Position numbers and translations under genes: made by a program. Below, in pieces: positions 32,567 to 42,335 of a DNA stretch of 64,000 nucleotides. How positions within the stretch are numbered: position 1 is the first letter of the stretch; each line of letters begins with the position of its first letter. Below the pieces are notes generated by a model. The model was given only the letters and a program-made list of their open reading frames with translations, did not search any database and was not told where the DNA came from. The stretch covers positions 321,460 through 385,459 of the forward strand of contig JAEUKT010000004.1 in assembly GCA_016794125.1 (NCBI GenBank). The letters run 5' to 3'. Origin of the DNA: Alphaproteobacteria bacterium (GTDB lineage: Bacteria; Pseudomonadota; Alphaproteobacteria; Micavibrionales; UBA2020).

Positions 32567-35500
32567 ATGAACAAAATCAATAACATCACCAAATCCGCGG
32601 GCACCGATTTTTCCATCACGGGCGGTCTTGTGGCTGTGCTGGTTTTCTTCGCGGCCAGCGGCGCGATTTCTTACCTGAATATCAGGACGGTGAACGTCAA
32701 CGCCACCAAAGTGGCGGAGACGCACGAAAAGCTGATTGCACTGGCGAGCGTGCTTTCACTACTTAAGGATGCAGAAACAGGCCAGCGCGGCTATGTGCTG
32801 ACCGGCGACGAGGCGTATATGGCGCCGTATATCGAGGCGCGCACCGCGCTCGAAGAAAGGCTGGCCGCGCTGGAGAGCGAGGCGAAGGACGACGCGGAAG
32901 ACGCGAGGCGCGTCGGCGTTTTGCGCCAGCATGTGAAATCGAAAATGGACGAATTGTCGCAAACGCTCGAACTGCGCCGCACGCAGGGCTTCGACGCGGC
33001 GCTGGCAGTCGTGAAAACCAACAAGGGCAAACAGGCGATGGACGCGGCGCGCGACATCGTCGGCAAGATGCAGGACAAGGTGCGCAATTACCGGGAACAG
33101 CGCATCGACGAAATGCACGGCGCGTACCGCGTCGCCCAGACCAGCGGTTTCCTGAGCGTCGCGCTGGGCGCGTTGCTGGCGATGATCGTGGCGGCGCTGA
33201 TGACGCGCGCAGCCAATGCGCGCCGCAGGGCCGAATGGCTGCAGGCGGGCGAACTGGGCCTGCAAAACGCCATGGCGGGCCAGTTGCGCGTCGAACAGCT
33301 GGGCGAAAATATCCTGAAATTCTGCGCCGAATATTTCGGCGCTCAGGTCGGCGCGTTTTTCGCCAAGGACGGGATGCATTTCAAGCGCGTCGCGACCTAT
33401 GGCCTGCCGGCCAACAACCAGACTCCGCTGGCGTTCGGTCCGGGTGAAAGCCTGCTTGGGCAGGCGGCAAAAGACCGCCGCGTGTTCATGCTGCGCGACA
33501 TACCGCAGGGGTATCTTGCGCTGGGATCAAGCCTTGGCAATGGCGATCCGCGGCATCTGGTGATCGCGCCCGCCGCGTCCGACATGCTGGTCGAGGCGGT
33601 TTATGAACTGGGCGTGATGGACCGGTTCGACGGCACGGTGCAGGAATTGCTGGAGCGCATATCGGAGCCGATCGCCGTCGCCATCCGCGCCGCCAATTAC
33701 CGCGCGCACCTGCAGAACCTGCTGGAAGAAACGCAGCGCCAGGGCGAAGAATTGCAGGCGCAGAGCGAGGAACTGCGCGTATCGAACGAGGAACTGGAGG
33801 AGCAGGGCCGCAGCCTGCGTGAATCGCAGGCGCGCCTTGAACAGCAGCAGGCGGAGCTGGAGCAGACCAACAGCCAGCTGGAAGAACAGACCGCGCTGCT
33901 GGAATCGCAGCGCGACGACCTCGCCCGCGCGAAAACCATCGTGCAGACCAAGGCGCAGGAGCTGGAACAGGCCAGCCGCTATAAATCCGACTTCCTCGCA
34001 AATATGTCGCATGAATTGCGCACGCCGCTCAACTCGTCGCTGATCCTCGCCAAGCTGCTGGCCGATAATCCGGCCGGCAACCTGACTGAAGAACAGGTGA
34101 AATACGCGCTCACCATCCAGTCGTCGGGCAACGACCTGCTGACGCTGATCAACGACATACTTGACCTGTCGAAGATCGAAGCCGGTCATATGGAGATACG
34201 TCCCGAACAGATGTCGGTCAGCCGTATGTTCGACGATCTTGTGCGTCTTTTCCAGCCGGTCGCGCAGCAAAAGAAACTGGCATTCGAAACGCGCATCGAA
34301 AACGGCTGCCCCAACATGATCGTCAGCGACCGCCAGCGTCTGGAGCAGGTTTTGAAAAACCTGCTGTCGAACGCGTTCAAGTTCACGGAAAAAGGCACGG
34401 TCGTGCTGTCTTTTGCGCGCGCCGACAACGAACGTGTGGCGTTCTCCGTCACCGATACCGGCATCGGCATCACCGAAGAACAGCAGCAGCTGGTGTTCGA
34501 GGCGTTCCGGCAGGCCGATAGCGCGATCAGCCGCAAATACGGCGGCACCGGGCTTGGCCTTTCCATCTCCCGCCAGCTGACGCGTCTGCTGGGGGGCACG
34601 ATCCACCTTGCCAGCACATACGGCGAAGGCAGCACTTTCAGCGTCATGCTGCCCGAAATCTATGACTCCGGCCTTGTGCCAAAGTCAGATCCCGTGGTCA
34701 TCCAGGGCGATGGCGCGCATGCCCCGCAGAACGGCGGTCACAGCCAGCCCGTGCCGCGCGCCTATGGAGAGGGGCAGATTCTCGACGACCGCGAAACGCT
34801 CAACCAGAAAAACCGCCTGTTGCTGGTGATCGAGGATGACGTGGCCTTCGCGAAAATCCTGTTCGATCTGTCGCATGAACTGAATTTCCAGTGCCTGATC
34901 GCGCATACAGCGGCCGAAGCGCTGCACCTTGCGAAGCGTTACCTGCCAAGTGCGGTGATCCTCGATGTCGGCCTGCCCGACAATTCCGGCCTTTCCGTCC
35001 TCGACCGCCTGAAACAGGATGCGCGTACACGGCATATCCCCGTGCATGTCGTTTCGGGCGCCGATTACGCACAGACAGCGCTGTCGCTGGGCGCGGTAGG
35101 CTATATGCTGAAACCCGTCAAGCGCGAGGAGCTGTCCGGCGTGCTGAAGGGGTTCGAGGAGCGTTTTTCGCACCGTATGCGCCGCGTGCTGATCGTGGAA
35201 GACGATGCGGTTCAGCTGGATGCGGTGGGCAAGCTGCTCAAATCGCAGGATGTCGAAACCGTCGGCGCGCGTACCGCCGCCGAATGTCTTGACCTGCTGA
35301 AGGGATCGCCCTTTGACTGCATGGTGCTGGACCTGACGCTGCCGGATGCGACCGGATACCAGCTTTTGGAAACCATCAGCCGCGAAGGCGCCTATTCCTT
35401 CCCGCCCGTGATCGTCTATACGGGCCGCGACCTGTCGGCGGAGGAGGAGCAGCGGCTGCGCAGGTATTCGCAGTCCATCATCATCAAGGGCGCAAAATCG

Positions 35501-35998
35501 CCCGAACGGCTGCTGGACGAAGTCACGCTGTTCTTGCACCAGGTGGTGGCGGAGCTGCCGGCCGAGAAGCAGAAAATGCTGCAGCAGGCACGCAACCGCG
35601 ATGCGGTGCTGGAGGGGCGCCGCATTCTGGTCGTGGAAGACGACGTGCGCAACGTCTATGCTCTCACCAATATCTTCGAACCGCGCGGCGCGATCGTGCA
35701 GATCGCCCGCAACGGCAAGGAGGCGCTGGTCGCGCTGCAAAAGGCGCAGGACAACCCTGCCACGAAAATCGACCTGATCCTGATGGATGTCATGATGCCC
35801 GAAATGGACGGCCTGACCGCCACGCGCGAAATCCGCAAGAACGCGCAGTGGAAAAAGCTGCCCATCATCATGCTGACGGCGAAGGCGATGAAGGACGACC
35901 AGGAAAAATGCCTTGATGCGGGCGCCAACGATTATATGCCCAAGCCGCTGGATGTCGAAAAACTGCTGTCGCTCGCGCGCGTGTGGATGCCAAGATGA
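32567..35998 (+). CDS. hybrid histidine kinase: CHASE3, GAF, kinase, three receiver domains
   Basis: The 1143-residue product has membrane helix 1 (about 18-38), a CHASE3 sensor (LLKDAETGQRGYVLTGDEAY), helix 2 (about 197-215), GAF (about 225-385), a long Glu/Gln coiled coil, HisKA with H482 (MSHELRTPLNSS), HATPase (N box NLLSNAFKF, DTGIGI, GGTGLGL), and receivers with D800, D922 and D1074. The middle receiver has an atypical C-terminal region (QSIIIKGAK in place of a clear KP). It is first gene of a four-gene operon with cheR, cheB and a second hybrid kinase, giving phosphorelay capacity linked to methylation-type adaptation. Confidence 0.93.
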   Translation: MNKINNITKSAGTDFSITGGLVAVLVFFAASGAISYLNIRTVNVNATKVAETHEKLIALASVLSLLKDAETGQRGYVLTGDEAYMAPYIEARTALEERLAALESEAKDDAEDARRVGVLRQHVKSKMDELSQTLELRRTQGFDAALAVVKTNKGKQAMDAARDIVGKMQDKVRNYREQRIDEMHGAYRVAQTSGFLSVALGALLAMIVAALMTRAANARRRAEWLQAGELGLQNAMAGQLRVEQLGENILKFCAEYFGAQVGAFFAKDGMHFKRVATYGLPANNQTPLAFGPGESLLGQAAKDRRVFMLRDIPQGYLALGSSLGNGDPRHLVIAPAASDMLVEAVYELGVMDRFDGTVQELLERISEPIAVAIRAANYRAHLQNLLEETQRQGEELQAQSEELRVSNEELEEQGRSLRESQARLEQQQAELEQTNSQLEEQTALLESQRDDLARAKTIVQTKAQELEQASRYKSDFLANMSHELRTPLNSSLILAKLLADNPAGNLTEEQVKYALTIQSSGNDLLTLINDILDLSKIEAGHMEIRPEQMSVSRMFDDLVRLFQPVAQQKKLAFETRIENGCPNMIVSDRQRLEQVLKNLLSNAFKFTEKGTVVLSFARADNERVAFSVTDTGIGITEEQQQLVFEAFRQADSAISRKYGGTGLGLSISRQLTRLLGGTIHLASTYGEGSTFSVMLPEIYDSGLVPKSDPVVIQGDGAHAPQNGGHSQPVPRAYGEGQILDDRETLNQKNRLLLVIEDDVAFAKILFDLSHELNFQCLIAHTAAEALHLAKRYLPSAVILDVGLPDNSGLSVLDRLKQDARTRHIPVHVVSGADYAQTALSLGAVGYMLKPVKREELSGVLKGFEERFSHRMRRVLIVEDDAVQLDAVGKLLKSQDVETVGARTAAECLDLLKGSPFDCMVLDLTLPDATGYQLLETISREGAYSFPPVIVYTGRDLSAEEEQRLRRYSQSIIIKGAKSPERLLDEVTLFLHQVVAELPAEKQKMLQQARNRDAVLEGRRILVVEDDVRNVYALTNIFEPRGAIVQIARNGKEALVALQKAQDNPATKIDLILMDVMMPEMDGLTATREIRKNAQWKKLPIIMLTAKAMKDDQEKCLDAGANDYMPKPLDVEKLLSLARVWMPR

Positions 35999-36834
35999 CC
36001 GCCGAAACCCCCACAGCAAAGACCGACGATATCGAGATCAGGCTTCTGCTGGAGGCGGTGTTCCGCAAGTATCACTATGACTTCCGCAATTATTCGGCGG
36101 CATCGCTCAAGCGCAGGTTGGTGCAGGCGCGCGACCATTTCGGCTGTACGTCGTTTTCGCAACTGCAGGACAAGGTGCTGCACGACGGCGCAACCTTGCG
36201 CGCGCTGCTTGGTTTCCTGACCGTGCAGGTGAGCGAGATGTTCCGCGACCCTTTGTATTTCAAGGCGATCCGCGAAAAGGTCGTGCCGCATCTGCGCACC
36301 TATCCGTCCCTGAAAATCTGGGTCGCCGGATGCTCCAGCGGCGAGGAAGTCTATTCGCTGGCGATCCTTTTGCGGGAGGAGGGGCTGGAAGAAAAGGCGA
36401 TGATTTACGCAACCGACATAAACCCGGAGGCGCTGCAAAAAGCCGAGGCCGGAATTTATGCCGCCGACCGCATCCCGCAATTCACGCAGAACCACCGCCT
36501 GTCGGGCGGCAAATCGTCGCTGTCGGATTATTACACCGCGGCCTACGGCGCGGCATCGTTCGACAAGACGTTGCGCAGCCGCGTGCTGTTTTCCGACCAC
36601 AGCCTTGTGACAGACGCCGTGTTCGGCGAGATGCACCTGATTTCCTGCCGCAACGTGCTGATCTATTTCGACCGCCAGTTGCAGGATCGCGCCATCGGGC
36701 TGTTCCGCGATTCACTGGGCCGCAAGGGATTCCTGGGCCTGGGCAGCAAGGAAAGCCTGCGGTTTTCGAAACATTCCGACGCCTTCGCCGATTTTTCGCG
36801 CGATGACCGGATTTACCAAAAGTTAGGTGCGTGA
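35995..36834 (+). CDS. cheR: CheR-type protein-glutamate methyltransferase
   Basis: The 279-residue product has the CheR N-terminal helical domain (YDFRNYSAASLKRRL), the SAM loop VAGCSSGEEVYSLAI, ATDINPEALQKAEAGIY and SCRNVLIYFD. Canonical CheR methylates chemoreceptors, but no receptor or CheA/CheW gene is nearby. The start overlaps the kinase stop (ATGA); the end overlaps cheB by one base. The likely partner is the coiled coil of the neighbouring kinase, as proposed for CheB/CheR-linked kinases. Confidence 0.92.
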   Translation: MTAETPTAKTDDIEIRLLLEAVFRKYHYDFRNYSAASLKRRLVQARDHFGCTSFSQLQDKVLHDGATLRALLGFLTVQVSEMFRDPLYFKAIREKVVPHLRTYPSLKIWVAGCSSGEEVYSLAILLREEGLEEKAMIYATDINPEALQKAEAGIYAADRIPQFTQNHRLSGGKSSLSDYYTAAYGAASFDKTLRSRVLFSDHSLVTDAVFGEMHLISCRNVLIYFDRQLQDRAIGLFRDSLGRKGFLGLGSKESLRFSKHSDAFADFSRDDRIYQKLGA

Positions 36835-37415
36835 TGGCGGGTGCGGCAGCAAAACCAACCGCCATCGTGATCGGCGCTTCGGCGGGCGCTCTGGGCGCGC
36901 TTTCCGTCATCCTGCCGGAATTGCCGGCGGGCTTTCCGCTGCCAGTGCTGATCGTCGTGCATGTGCCGGCCGATCGCGACAACCTGATGGCCGAACTGCT
37001 GCAGGCGAAATGCCAGATACGGGTCTGCGAAGCCGAGGACAAGGACAGCATACGCCCGGGTGTTGCTTATCTGGCACCGCCCGATTATCATTTGCAGGTG
37101 GAACCCAGCCTTGACATATCCCTGTCGAACGACGAAGCCGTGATGTTTTCGCGGCCTTCTATCGACGTGCTTTTCGAAACCGCCGCCGATGCCTATGGCG
37201 AAGGCCTGATCGGCGTCGTGCTGACAGGCGGCAACAGCGACGGCGCGAAAGGCTTGCGCGCGGTCATCGACGCCGGCGGGCGCGGGCTGGTGCAGCGTCC
37301 CGATGAAGCCTTCGCGACCGCCATGCCGTTCGCCGCCGCGGAGGCCTGTCCCGAGGCGCTGATGCTCGGGCTGTCGGACATCGCCGCATACCTTAAAAAA
37401 GCGGGGGCGCGATAA
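36834..37415 (+). CDS. cheB: CheB-type methylesterase catalytic domain, no receiver
   Basis: The 193-residue product has the CheB triad S16 (GASAG), H43 (VVHVP) and D136 (GGNSDGAKG). The usual N-terminal receiver domain is absent, so activity is not controlled by direct phosphorylation. The ATG at 36834 shares its A with the cheR stop; the end shares a base with the next gene (TAATG). It probably counteracts the adjoining CheR. Confidence 0.92.
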   Translation: MAGAAAKPTAIVIGASAGALGALSVILPELPAGFPLPVLIVVHVPADRDNLMAELLQAKCQIRVCEAEDKDSIRPGVAYLAPPDYHLQVEPSLDISLSNDEAVMFSRPSIDVLFETAADAYGEGLIGVVLTGGNSDGAKGLRAVIDAGGRGLVQRPDEAFATAMPFAAAEACPEALMLGLSDIAAYLKKAGAR

Positions 37416-39016
37416 TGCCGAAGCGGCCCGTTCATTTCCTGCTGGTCGATGACCTTGAGGAAAACCTGCTCTCGCTCGAGGCGCTGCTGCGCCGCGACGA
37501 CCTTGTGCTGCTGAAGGCGAGGTCGGGGACGGAGGCGCTGGAGCTGTTGCTGCAGCACGATGTCGCGTTGGCGTTGCTGGATGTGCAGATGCCGGGCATG
37601 GACGGATTTGAACTGGCTGAAATGATGCGCGGCACCGCGCGCACGAACCGTATTCCCATCATTTTCCTGACCGCCGGCGCGCATGACCGCCAGCGCCGTT
37701 TCCGCGGCTATGAAGCAGGCGCGGTCGATTTCATCTACAAGCCGATCGAGCCCGATGTGCTGCGGTCTAAAACCGGCGTTTTTTTCGACCTTTACCGTCA
37801 GCAGCGGGAACTGCAGCACCAGCGCGACGAACTGGCGATGAAATCGGAAGAAAACAGCAGGCTGCTGGCCGAAAGCCGCGAATATGCCGACCGCCTGCGC
37901 GATGCCGACCGCCGCAAGGACGAATTTCTGGCGACGCTGGCGCATGAACTGCGCAACCCGCTGGCACCCGTGCGCAACGGCCTGCAGATTCTGCGCATGA
38001 GCAAGAGCGAGGAAATGTCGGCGAACGTGCGCGACATGATGGACCGCCAGCTGTCGCATCTTGTGCGGCTGATCGATGACCTGCTGGATGTCAGCCGCAT
38101 CAGCCAGGGGAAGATCGCGCTGCGCCGCGCCATGATCAGCGTGCAATCCGCGCTCGATTCCGCGGTCGAGGTTAGCAGGCCCCTGATCGAGGGCAGCCGT
38201 CATACGCTGTCGCTGAAGCTGCCGGAAGATGCGCTGTGGCTGAACGCCGATCCCGTGCGCATATCGCAGATTGTCAGCAATCTTTTGAACAACGCCGCGA
38301 AATATACGCCCGAAGGCGGGCACTTGACGCTGGAGGCCGCAGCGGAAAACGGCGGCGTATCTATCCGCGTCAGCGATAACGGTATCGGCATTCCCGCCGA
38401 AATGCTGCCGCGCATTTTCGAGCTGTTCACGCAGGTCGATAACAAGCTGCGCGAAGCGCAGGGCGGGCTTGGCATCGGGCTGGCGCTGGTGCGCCAGCTG
38501 GTGGGCATGCATGGCGGCACGATCAGGGCCGAAAGCGCGGGGCACGGCAAGGGCAGCACCTTCACGGTATGGCTGCCGCTGTCGGATCAAAAGCCGAAAG
38601 ACATCCTGCAGGAAAACAGGGACGACACCGTGCCGGCGCTTTCGCTTCAATTCCTTGTCGTTGATGACAACATTCCGTCCGCGCAGACGACGGGCGTGAT
38701 GCTTGAAATGATGGGTCACAAGGTCACAACGGCACATGACGGGCAAAGCGCGGTAGATATAGCACAAAAACTGCTGCCCGATATCGTGATGCTGGATATC
38801 GGGCTGCCGGGAATGAACGGCTACGACGTTTGCCGCCTGCTGAAACCGGCGGCAGGATTTGAAAAAACGGTCTTTATCGCCCAGACGGGCTGGGGGCAGG
38901 AAAGCGACAAAAAGCAGGCTTTCGATGCGGGTTTCAACCACCACATCGTCAAGCCGATCAGTTTTCAGGAATTTTCCGCGCTGCTGCGCGACATCCAGCG
39001 CGCCAAGGCCGCCTGA
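37415..39016 (+). CDS. hybrid kinase: receiver, histidine kinase, receiver
   Basis: The 533-residue product is soluble: receiver with D56 (LLDVQMPGMDG, later KP in FIYKPIEP), a short coiled coil, HisKA with H177 (LAHELRNPLAPV), HATPase (NLLNNAAKY, DNGIGI, GLGIGLAL), and a C-terminal receiver with D461 (MLDIGLPGMNG, HHIVKPI). The N-terminal receiver suggests it is activated by another kinase, plausibly the one at 32567. No DNA-binding output domain exists in the operon. Confidence 0.93.
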   Translation: MPKRPVHFLLVDDLEENLLSLEALLRRDDLVLLKARSGTEALELLLQHDVALALLDVQMPGMDGFELAEMMRGTARTNRIPIIFLTAGAHDRQRRFRGYEAGAVDFIYKPIEPDVLRSKTGVFFDLYRQQRELQHQRDELAMKSEENSRLLAESREYADRLRDADRRKDEFLATLAHELRNPLAPVRNGLQILRMSKSEEMSANVRDMMDRQLSHLVRLIDDLLDVSRISQGKIALRRAMISVQSALDSAVEVSRPLIEGSRHTLSLKLPEDALWLNADPVRISQIVSNLLNNAAKYTPEGGHLTLEAAAENGGVSIRVSDNGIGIPAEMLPRIFELFTQVDNKLREAQGGLGIGLALVRQLVGMHGGTIRAESAGHGKGSTFTVWLPLSDQKPKDILQENRDDTVPALSLQFLVVDDNIPSAQTTGVMLEMMGHKVTTAHDGQSAVDIAQKLLPDIVMLDIGLPGMNGYDVCRLLKPAAGFEKTVFIAQTGWGQESDKKQAFDAGFNHHIVKPISFQEFSALLRDIQRAKAA

Positions 39017-39119
39017 GCGCAGGTTGCAATTTTGGTTTAATTTTATGGAACTTGAGTCGTCATATCGACCTTGCCGCTTTTTGTGCGCCGCGATAACCTT
39101 TTGATAGAAGGGATGCCGC

Positions 39120-40604
39120 ATGATGAAAAAGTTTTTATCCGCCGTTGCCATGACCGCGCTTGCCGCCTCTCTGAGCGTCGGCGAGGCCGAGGCGAAACGC
39201 CCGCCCACCAAGGAACAGCTGGAGGCGCAGAAGGAAGAACAGCGCCTTGAAGCCGAGCAGAAGCTGAAAGAACGGCTGATTTACCTCAACAAGATTGCGA
39301 ATGAAGGCGACATGAAGGCGCAGTTCGATCTTGGCCGCCGCTATAACGTCGGCGACGGCGTGCCCGAAGACTTCGCCAAGGCCGCCGCATGGTACGAAAA
39401 AGCGGCGGCGCAGGGATCGGCGGCGGCGCAGCATAACCTGGCCGTGCTGTATGACATGGGGCAGGGCGTCGCGCGCGACGACAAACGCGCGGCCGAACTG
39501 TACGAAAAGGCGGCCACGCAGGGATCGCAATCGGCGCAATATAACATCGGCCTGTTTTACGATGCGGGTCGCGGCGTTGCGACGGACAAGGCCAAGGCCG
39601 TCATGTGGTTTGAAAAGGCGGCGGCGCAGGGTAATGCCGAGGCGCAGTTTGCGGCGGCGAATTATTACGCGACCGGCGTGGGCGTGAAGCAGGACATCGC
39701 CAAGGCTTTCGAATTTTATAAAAAGGCCGCCGATCAGGGCATCGCGGAGGCGCAGTTCAAAGTCGCCATGGCGTATGAAAACGGCGCCGGCGTGACGAAA
39801 GACCCCAAGCAGGCAACCGCATGGCTTGGCAACGCGGCAGAGCAGGGGCATCCGCAGGCGCAGTATATGCTGGGCAAGCGCTATGAAACCGGCACGGCTG
39901 CGGAACAGGATTACGAGCTGGCCGGTGAATGGTACAAAAAAGCCGCGGCGCAGGGCGTGGCGGGCGCACGCGATGATCTGGTGAAACTGCGCGAATTCGT
40001 GCAGGGCTATGAAGCGAAAGCCAAGGAAGTGCAGGCGCGCGCCGAAAAGGGCGATGCGGATTCACAGTTCGAAATGGGCCGCCTGTATGCCAAGGGGCAG
40101 GGCGTGAAGCAGAACAACGGCATGGCCGCGCAATGGTACCTGAAAGCCGCCGAAAGCGGCCATGCGGAAGGCATGTATTACATCGCGACCGCCTATGACG
40201 CGGGGCGCGGTATTGCGCCGGATGTCAAAAAAGCGGCGGGATGGTACCAGAAAGCGGCAGAGCAGGGCGTTAGTCGCGCGCAATACGTGATCGGACAGTA
40301 TTACGCCACTGGCATGGCGGGTTACGAGAAGGACTTTGAAAAAGCGGCGGTCTGGTATGAACGCGCGGCGGTGCAGGGCAACAACAACGCACAATACGAC
40401 CTTGGCCTGTTGTACCTGAACGGCAACGGCGTGAAAAAAAGCCTGATCGAGGCTTATTTCTGGTTTTCCGTCGCAATGCGCGGCGGCTATGACACCTACG
40501 GCATCGCGCGCAATTCGATCACGGGCAAGATCACTTCCGACCAGCTGAAAGAACTGCGGGAGCGGATCGAAAACTGGCGGCCTGCCGTGCGCCGCGCGCA
40601 GTAA
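39120..40604 (+). CDS. secreted Sel1-repeat protein (10 repeats)
   Basis: The 494-residue product has a signal peptide (about 1-25, after EAEA), a charged Glu/Gln/Lys linker, and ten Sel1-like repeats of about 36 residues (pattern AQxxLGxxYxxGxGVxxDxxKAAxWYxKAAxQG), split by a helical insert after the sixth. It should be periplasmic and scaffold protein interactions. A second ATG one codon on is possible. It stands between the signalling operon and an AT-rich lipoprotein gene. Confidence 0.9.
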   Translation: MMKKFLSAVAMTALAASLSVGEAEAKRPPTKEQLEAQKEEQRLEAEQKLKERLIYLNKIANEGDMKAQFDLGRRYNVGDGVPEDFAKAAAWYEKAAAQGSAAAQHNLAVLYDMGQGVARDDKRAAELYEKAATQGSQSAQYNIGLFYDAGRGVATDKAKAVMWFEKAAAQGNAEAQFAAANYYATGVGVKQDIAKAFEFYKKAADQGIAEAQFKVAMAYENGAGVTKDPKQATAWLGNAAEQGHPQAQYMLGKRYETGTAAEQDYELAGEWYKKAAAQGVAGARDDLVKLREFVQGYEAKAKEVQARAEKGDADSQFEMGRLYAKGQGVKQNNGMAAQWYLKAAESGHAEGMYYIATAYDAGRGIAPDVKKAAGWYQKAAEQGVSRAQYVIGQYYATGMAGYEKDFEKAAVWYERAAVQGNNNAQYDLGLLYLNGNGVKKSLIEAYFWFSVAMRGGYDTYGIARNSITGKITSDQLKELRERIENWRPAVRRAQ

Positions 40605-40627
40605 GCTTTTTTTCGAGGCAAATAAGC

Positions 40628-41131
40628 ATGAAAAACATCAAAAATTTATCAGCCGCAGCGTTTTCCTGCGGGTTGTTTTTAACAGTAATAGTAGGTTGCA
40701 CAGCTTTACCCAATAATCCGCAAAATGTGTCTATGGAGACAAAAGGAAAAGTAGTTGAAGACCTTATCCATCATAAGAATTTTATAGGTATTTTTGAACG
40801 AGCGGATGAGCTGTATGAGAACCAACCTACTCCTGCTCAAGCCTTAGATATAAGTGGCGCTGTAAGGTCATATTTGCTGGCGAATGCGAGAAGCGGTCCG
40901 GAAATCTACGCGTTGTTAAAGGATAATGGATTTAAAGCTGTGTATGCGAATAGCCCAGAAAAAATGCCCTTGAGTGTTATGTGCAAAATTCATCATAGCT
41001 GTGATGAGGTCGTCTCAGGACATAAAGACGCAGGTACATTATATCTATATGTAAGGAAGACATATGACCTCAATGTCGAGATCAAAAATCATACCATTTC
41101 AAAAGTAAGTGCGCATGTACGGACGCATTAA
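40628..41131 (+). CDS. putative lipoprotein, AT-rich gene
   Basis: The 167-residue product has a signal sequence with lipobox VIVGC (Cys24) and no recognised domain. A later MCKIHHSCDE segment holds two Cys and two His. The codons are visibly AT-rich compared with both neighbours, pointing to recent acquisition. It begins 23 bases after the Sel1 gene with GAGG upstream. Confidence 0.65.
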   Translation: MKNIKNLSAAAFSCGLFLTVIVGCTALPNNPQNVSMETKGKVVEDLIHHKNFIGIFERADELYENQPTPAQALDISGAVRSYLLANARSGPEIYALLKDNGFKAVYANSPEKMPLSVMCKIHHSCDEVVSGHKDAGTLYLYVRKTYDLNVEIKNHTISKVSAHVRTH

Positions 41132-41222
41132 AGGTTGGAAACAAAGCGCTGGCCTCTTAAGCCACTAAATTTTCGACGCAAACGCCTCACTCCCTTTTTT
41201 TCACAGAGAAGAAGAGGATTAA

Positions 41223-42335
41223 TCACCAATATTTCCGTTTCGGCTGCTGGAACGCGGCGGGGGCGGGGCGGATCGCCTGTTCGATGCGTTCGCGGTATGC
41301 GGCCTGCGCTTCCGCCGCATGTGTGTCGCGCGCGGGCGGCTGGATCAGGTCCATCGGTTTTACTTCCGCATCGCGGTTGACGGCGTTGATCAGCGAATAT
41401 AATACAACCTTGGCAAAGCTGTTGTTCTTGTCATCCGTCGTCAGGTAATGCGGCAATTCGTGGTAACTGCGGCGGCCCGACCATTTGGGATAAAGGCCCG
41501 CAAACCATTTCTTCTGCGTCTTTTCGCCTTTGTCGTCGTACTGCCATTCATACAATGTCGGGCGGACGGATGTCGTGATGAACACGCTGGCATCCGACAA
41601 CGGCCGGATGCTGAGCGGTTTTTTGTGCTTGTCTGCGCCGATCTTGAACAGCGCGCGCAATGATGTGCCGAGCGTGCCCCAGATCCAGTTTTTCGCGCGG
41701 TTGATCCGGTCGTTTGACGCGACCAGATAGACGGTCGAAAAACGGTCGGTTTCCTTGGACGGGCGGGAAATAGTGCCGACGGAAACCAGCACGACTTCCT
41801 TCAAAACCTTGCGGGCTTCTTTTTCGTCGTAACCGACCTGTTTCATCATCTTCAGCGTCGCGTTGAAGGTTTCCTGCGCAACGATGCTGCCCGCGCTGTA
41901 GCCGAACAGCGTGACGTTGCGCAAATTCTTGCGCGCAACATCGGCGGGCAGGGGCGTGCCGGTGACGTTGTTCTTCGCATCGCGCGTAAATCCTTCGGCC
42001 ACCAGCGGCATCAGCAGGGCAGCGCCAAGGTCGTAACCCGCATCGGATGAGCGCGTGGACGGGAACATGTTATAGGCGGCAAGGTTGAATAAATTCTTCA
42101 GGCTGGTATGCGACCATGCGAACAGTTTGGGCTGCACCTCGATCTCGGCACGGCTGCCCAGCATTTCTTCCATCTTCTTGATGCCGCCCGCGACATAGCC
42201 GGGCTGGTTGTTGTTCGTAAGGAAGCCCGAAAGATAAACGATGGTGGGGGAGTCGATGGCGACCGCCTTCAGATCCACTTCGTTCAATTGCGCCTTGCCG
42301 TCTGCGCCCGGGGTTCTGTTCCAGAGCTTGCCCAT
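41223..42335 (-). CDS. putative alpha/beta serine hydrolase, paralog of 17785-18828
   Basis: The 370-residue product shares with the paralog the start MGKLW, TIVYLSGFLTNNNQP, FNLAAYNMFP, TGTPLPADVARKNLRNVT, the nucleophile elbow FGYSAGS, and SYHELPHYLTTDD. The elbow here is the more canonical GxSxG (GYSAG). C-terminal half carries an insertion rich in Lys and Trp. No signal peptide. An esterase or lipase role is inferred only from the elbow. It stands alone, convergent to the lipoprotein gene. Confidence 0.6.
   Translation of the reverse strand: MGKLWNRTPGADGKAQLNEVDLKAVAIDSPTIVYLSGFLTNNNQPGYVAGGIKKMEEMLGSRAEIEVQPKLFAWSHTSLKNLFNLAAYNMFPSTRSSDAGYDLGAALLMPLVAEGFTRDAKNNVTGTPLPADVARKNLRNVTLFGYSAGSIVAQETFNATLKMMKQVGYDEKEARKVLKEVVLVSVGTISRPSKETDRFSTVYLVASNDRINRAKNWIWGTLGTSLRALFKIGADKHKKPLSIRPLSDASVFITTSVRPTLYEWQYDDKGEKTQKKWFAGLYPKWSGRRSYHELPHYLTTDDKNNSFAKVVLYSLINAVNRDAEVKPMDLIQPPARDTHAAEAQAAYRERIEQAIRPAPAAFQQPKRKYW

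Noticed and set aside
32338-32583. 81-residue ORF starting on the predicted transcript start before the hybrid kinase
   Set aside because: No ribosome-binding site, no recognisable domain, overlaps the kinase start by 17 bases; leaderless translation cannot be excluded but is unsupported.
37193-39211. 672-residue minus-strand open frame opposite cheB and the second kinase
   Set aside because: Shadow frame made by GC-rich codons; the plus-strand genes have clear domains and coupled starts.
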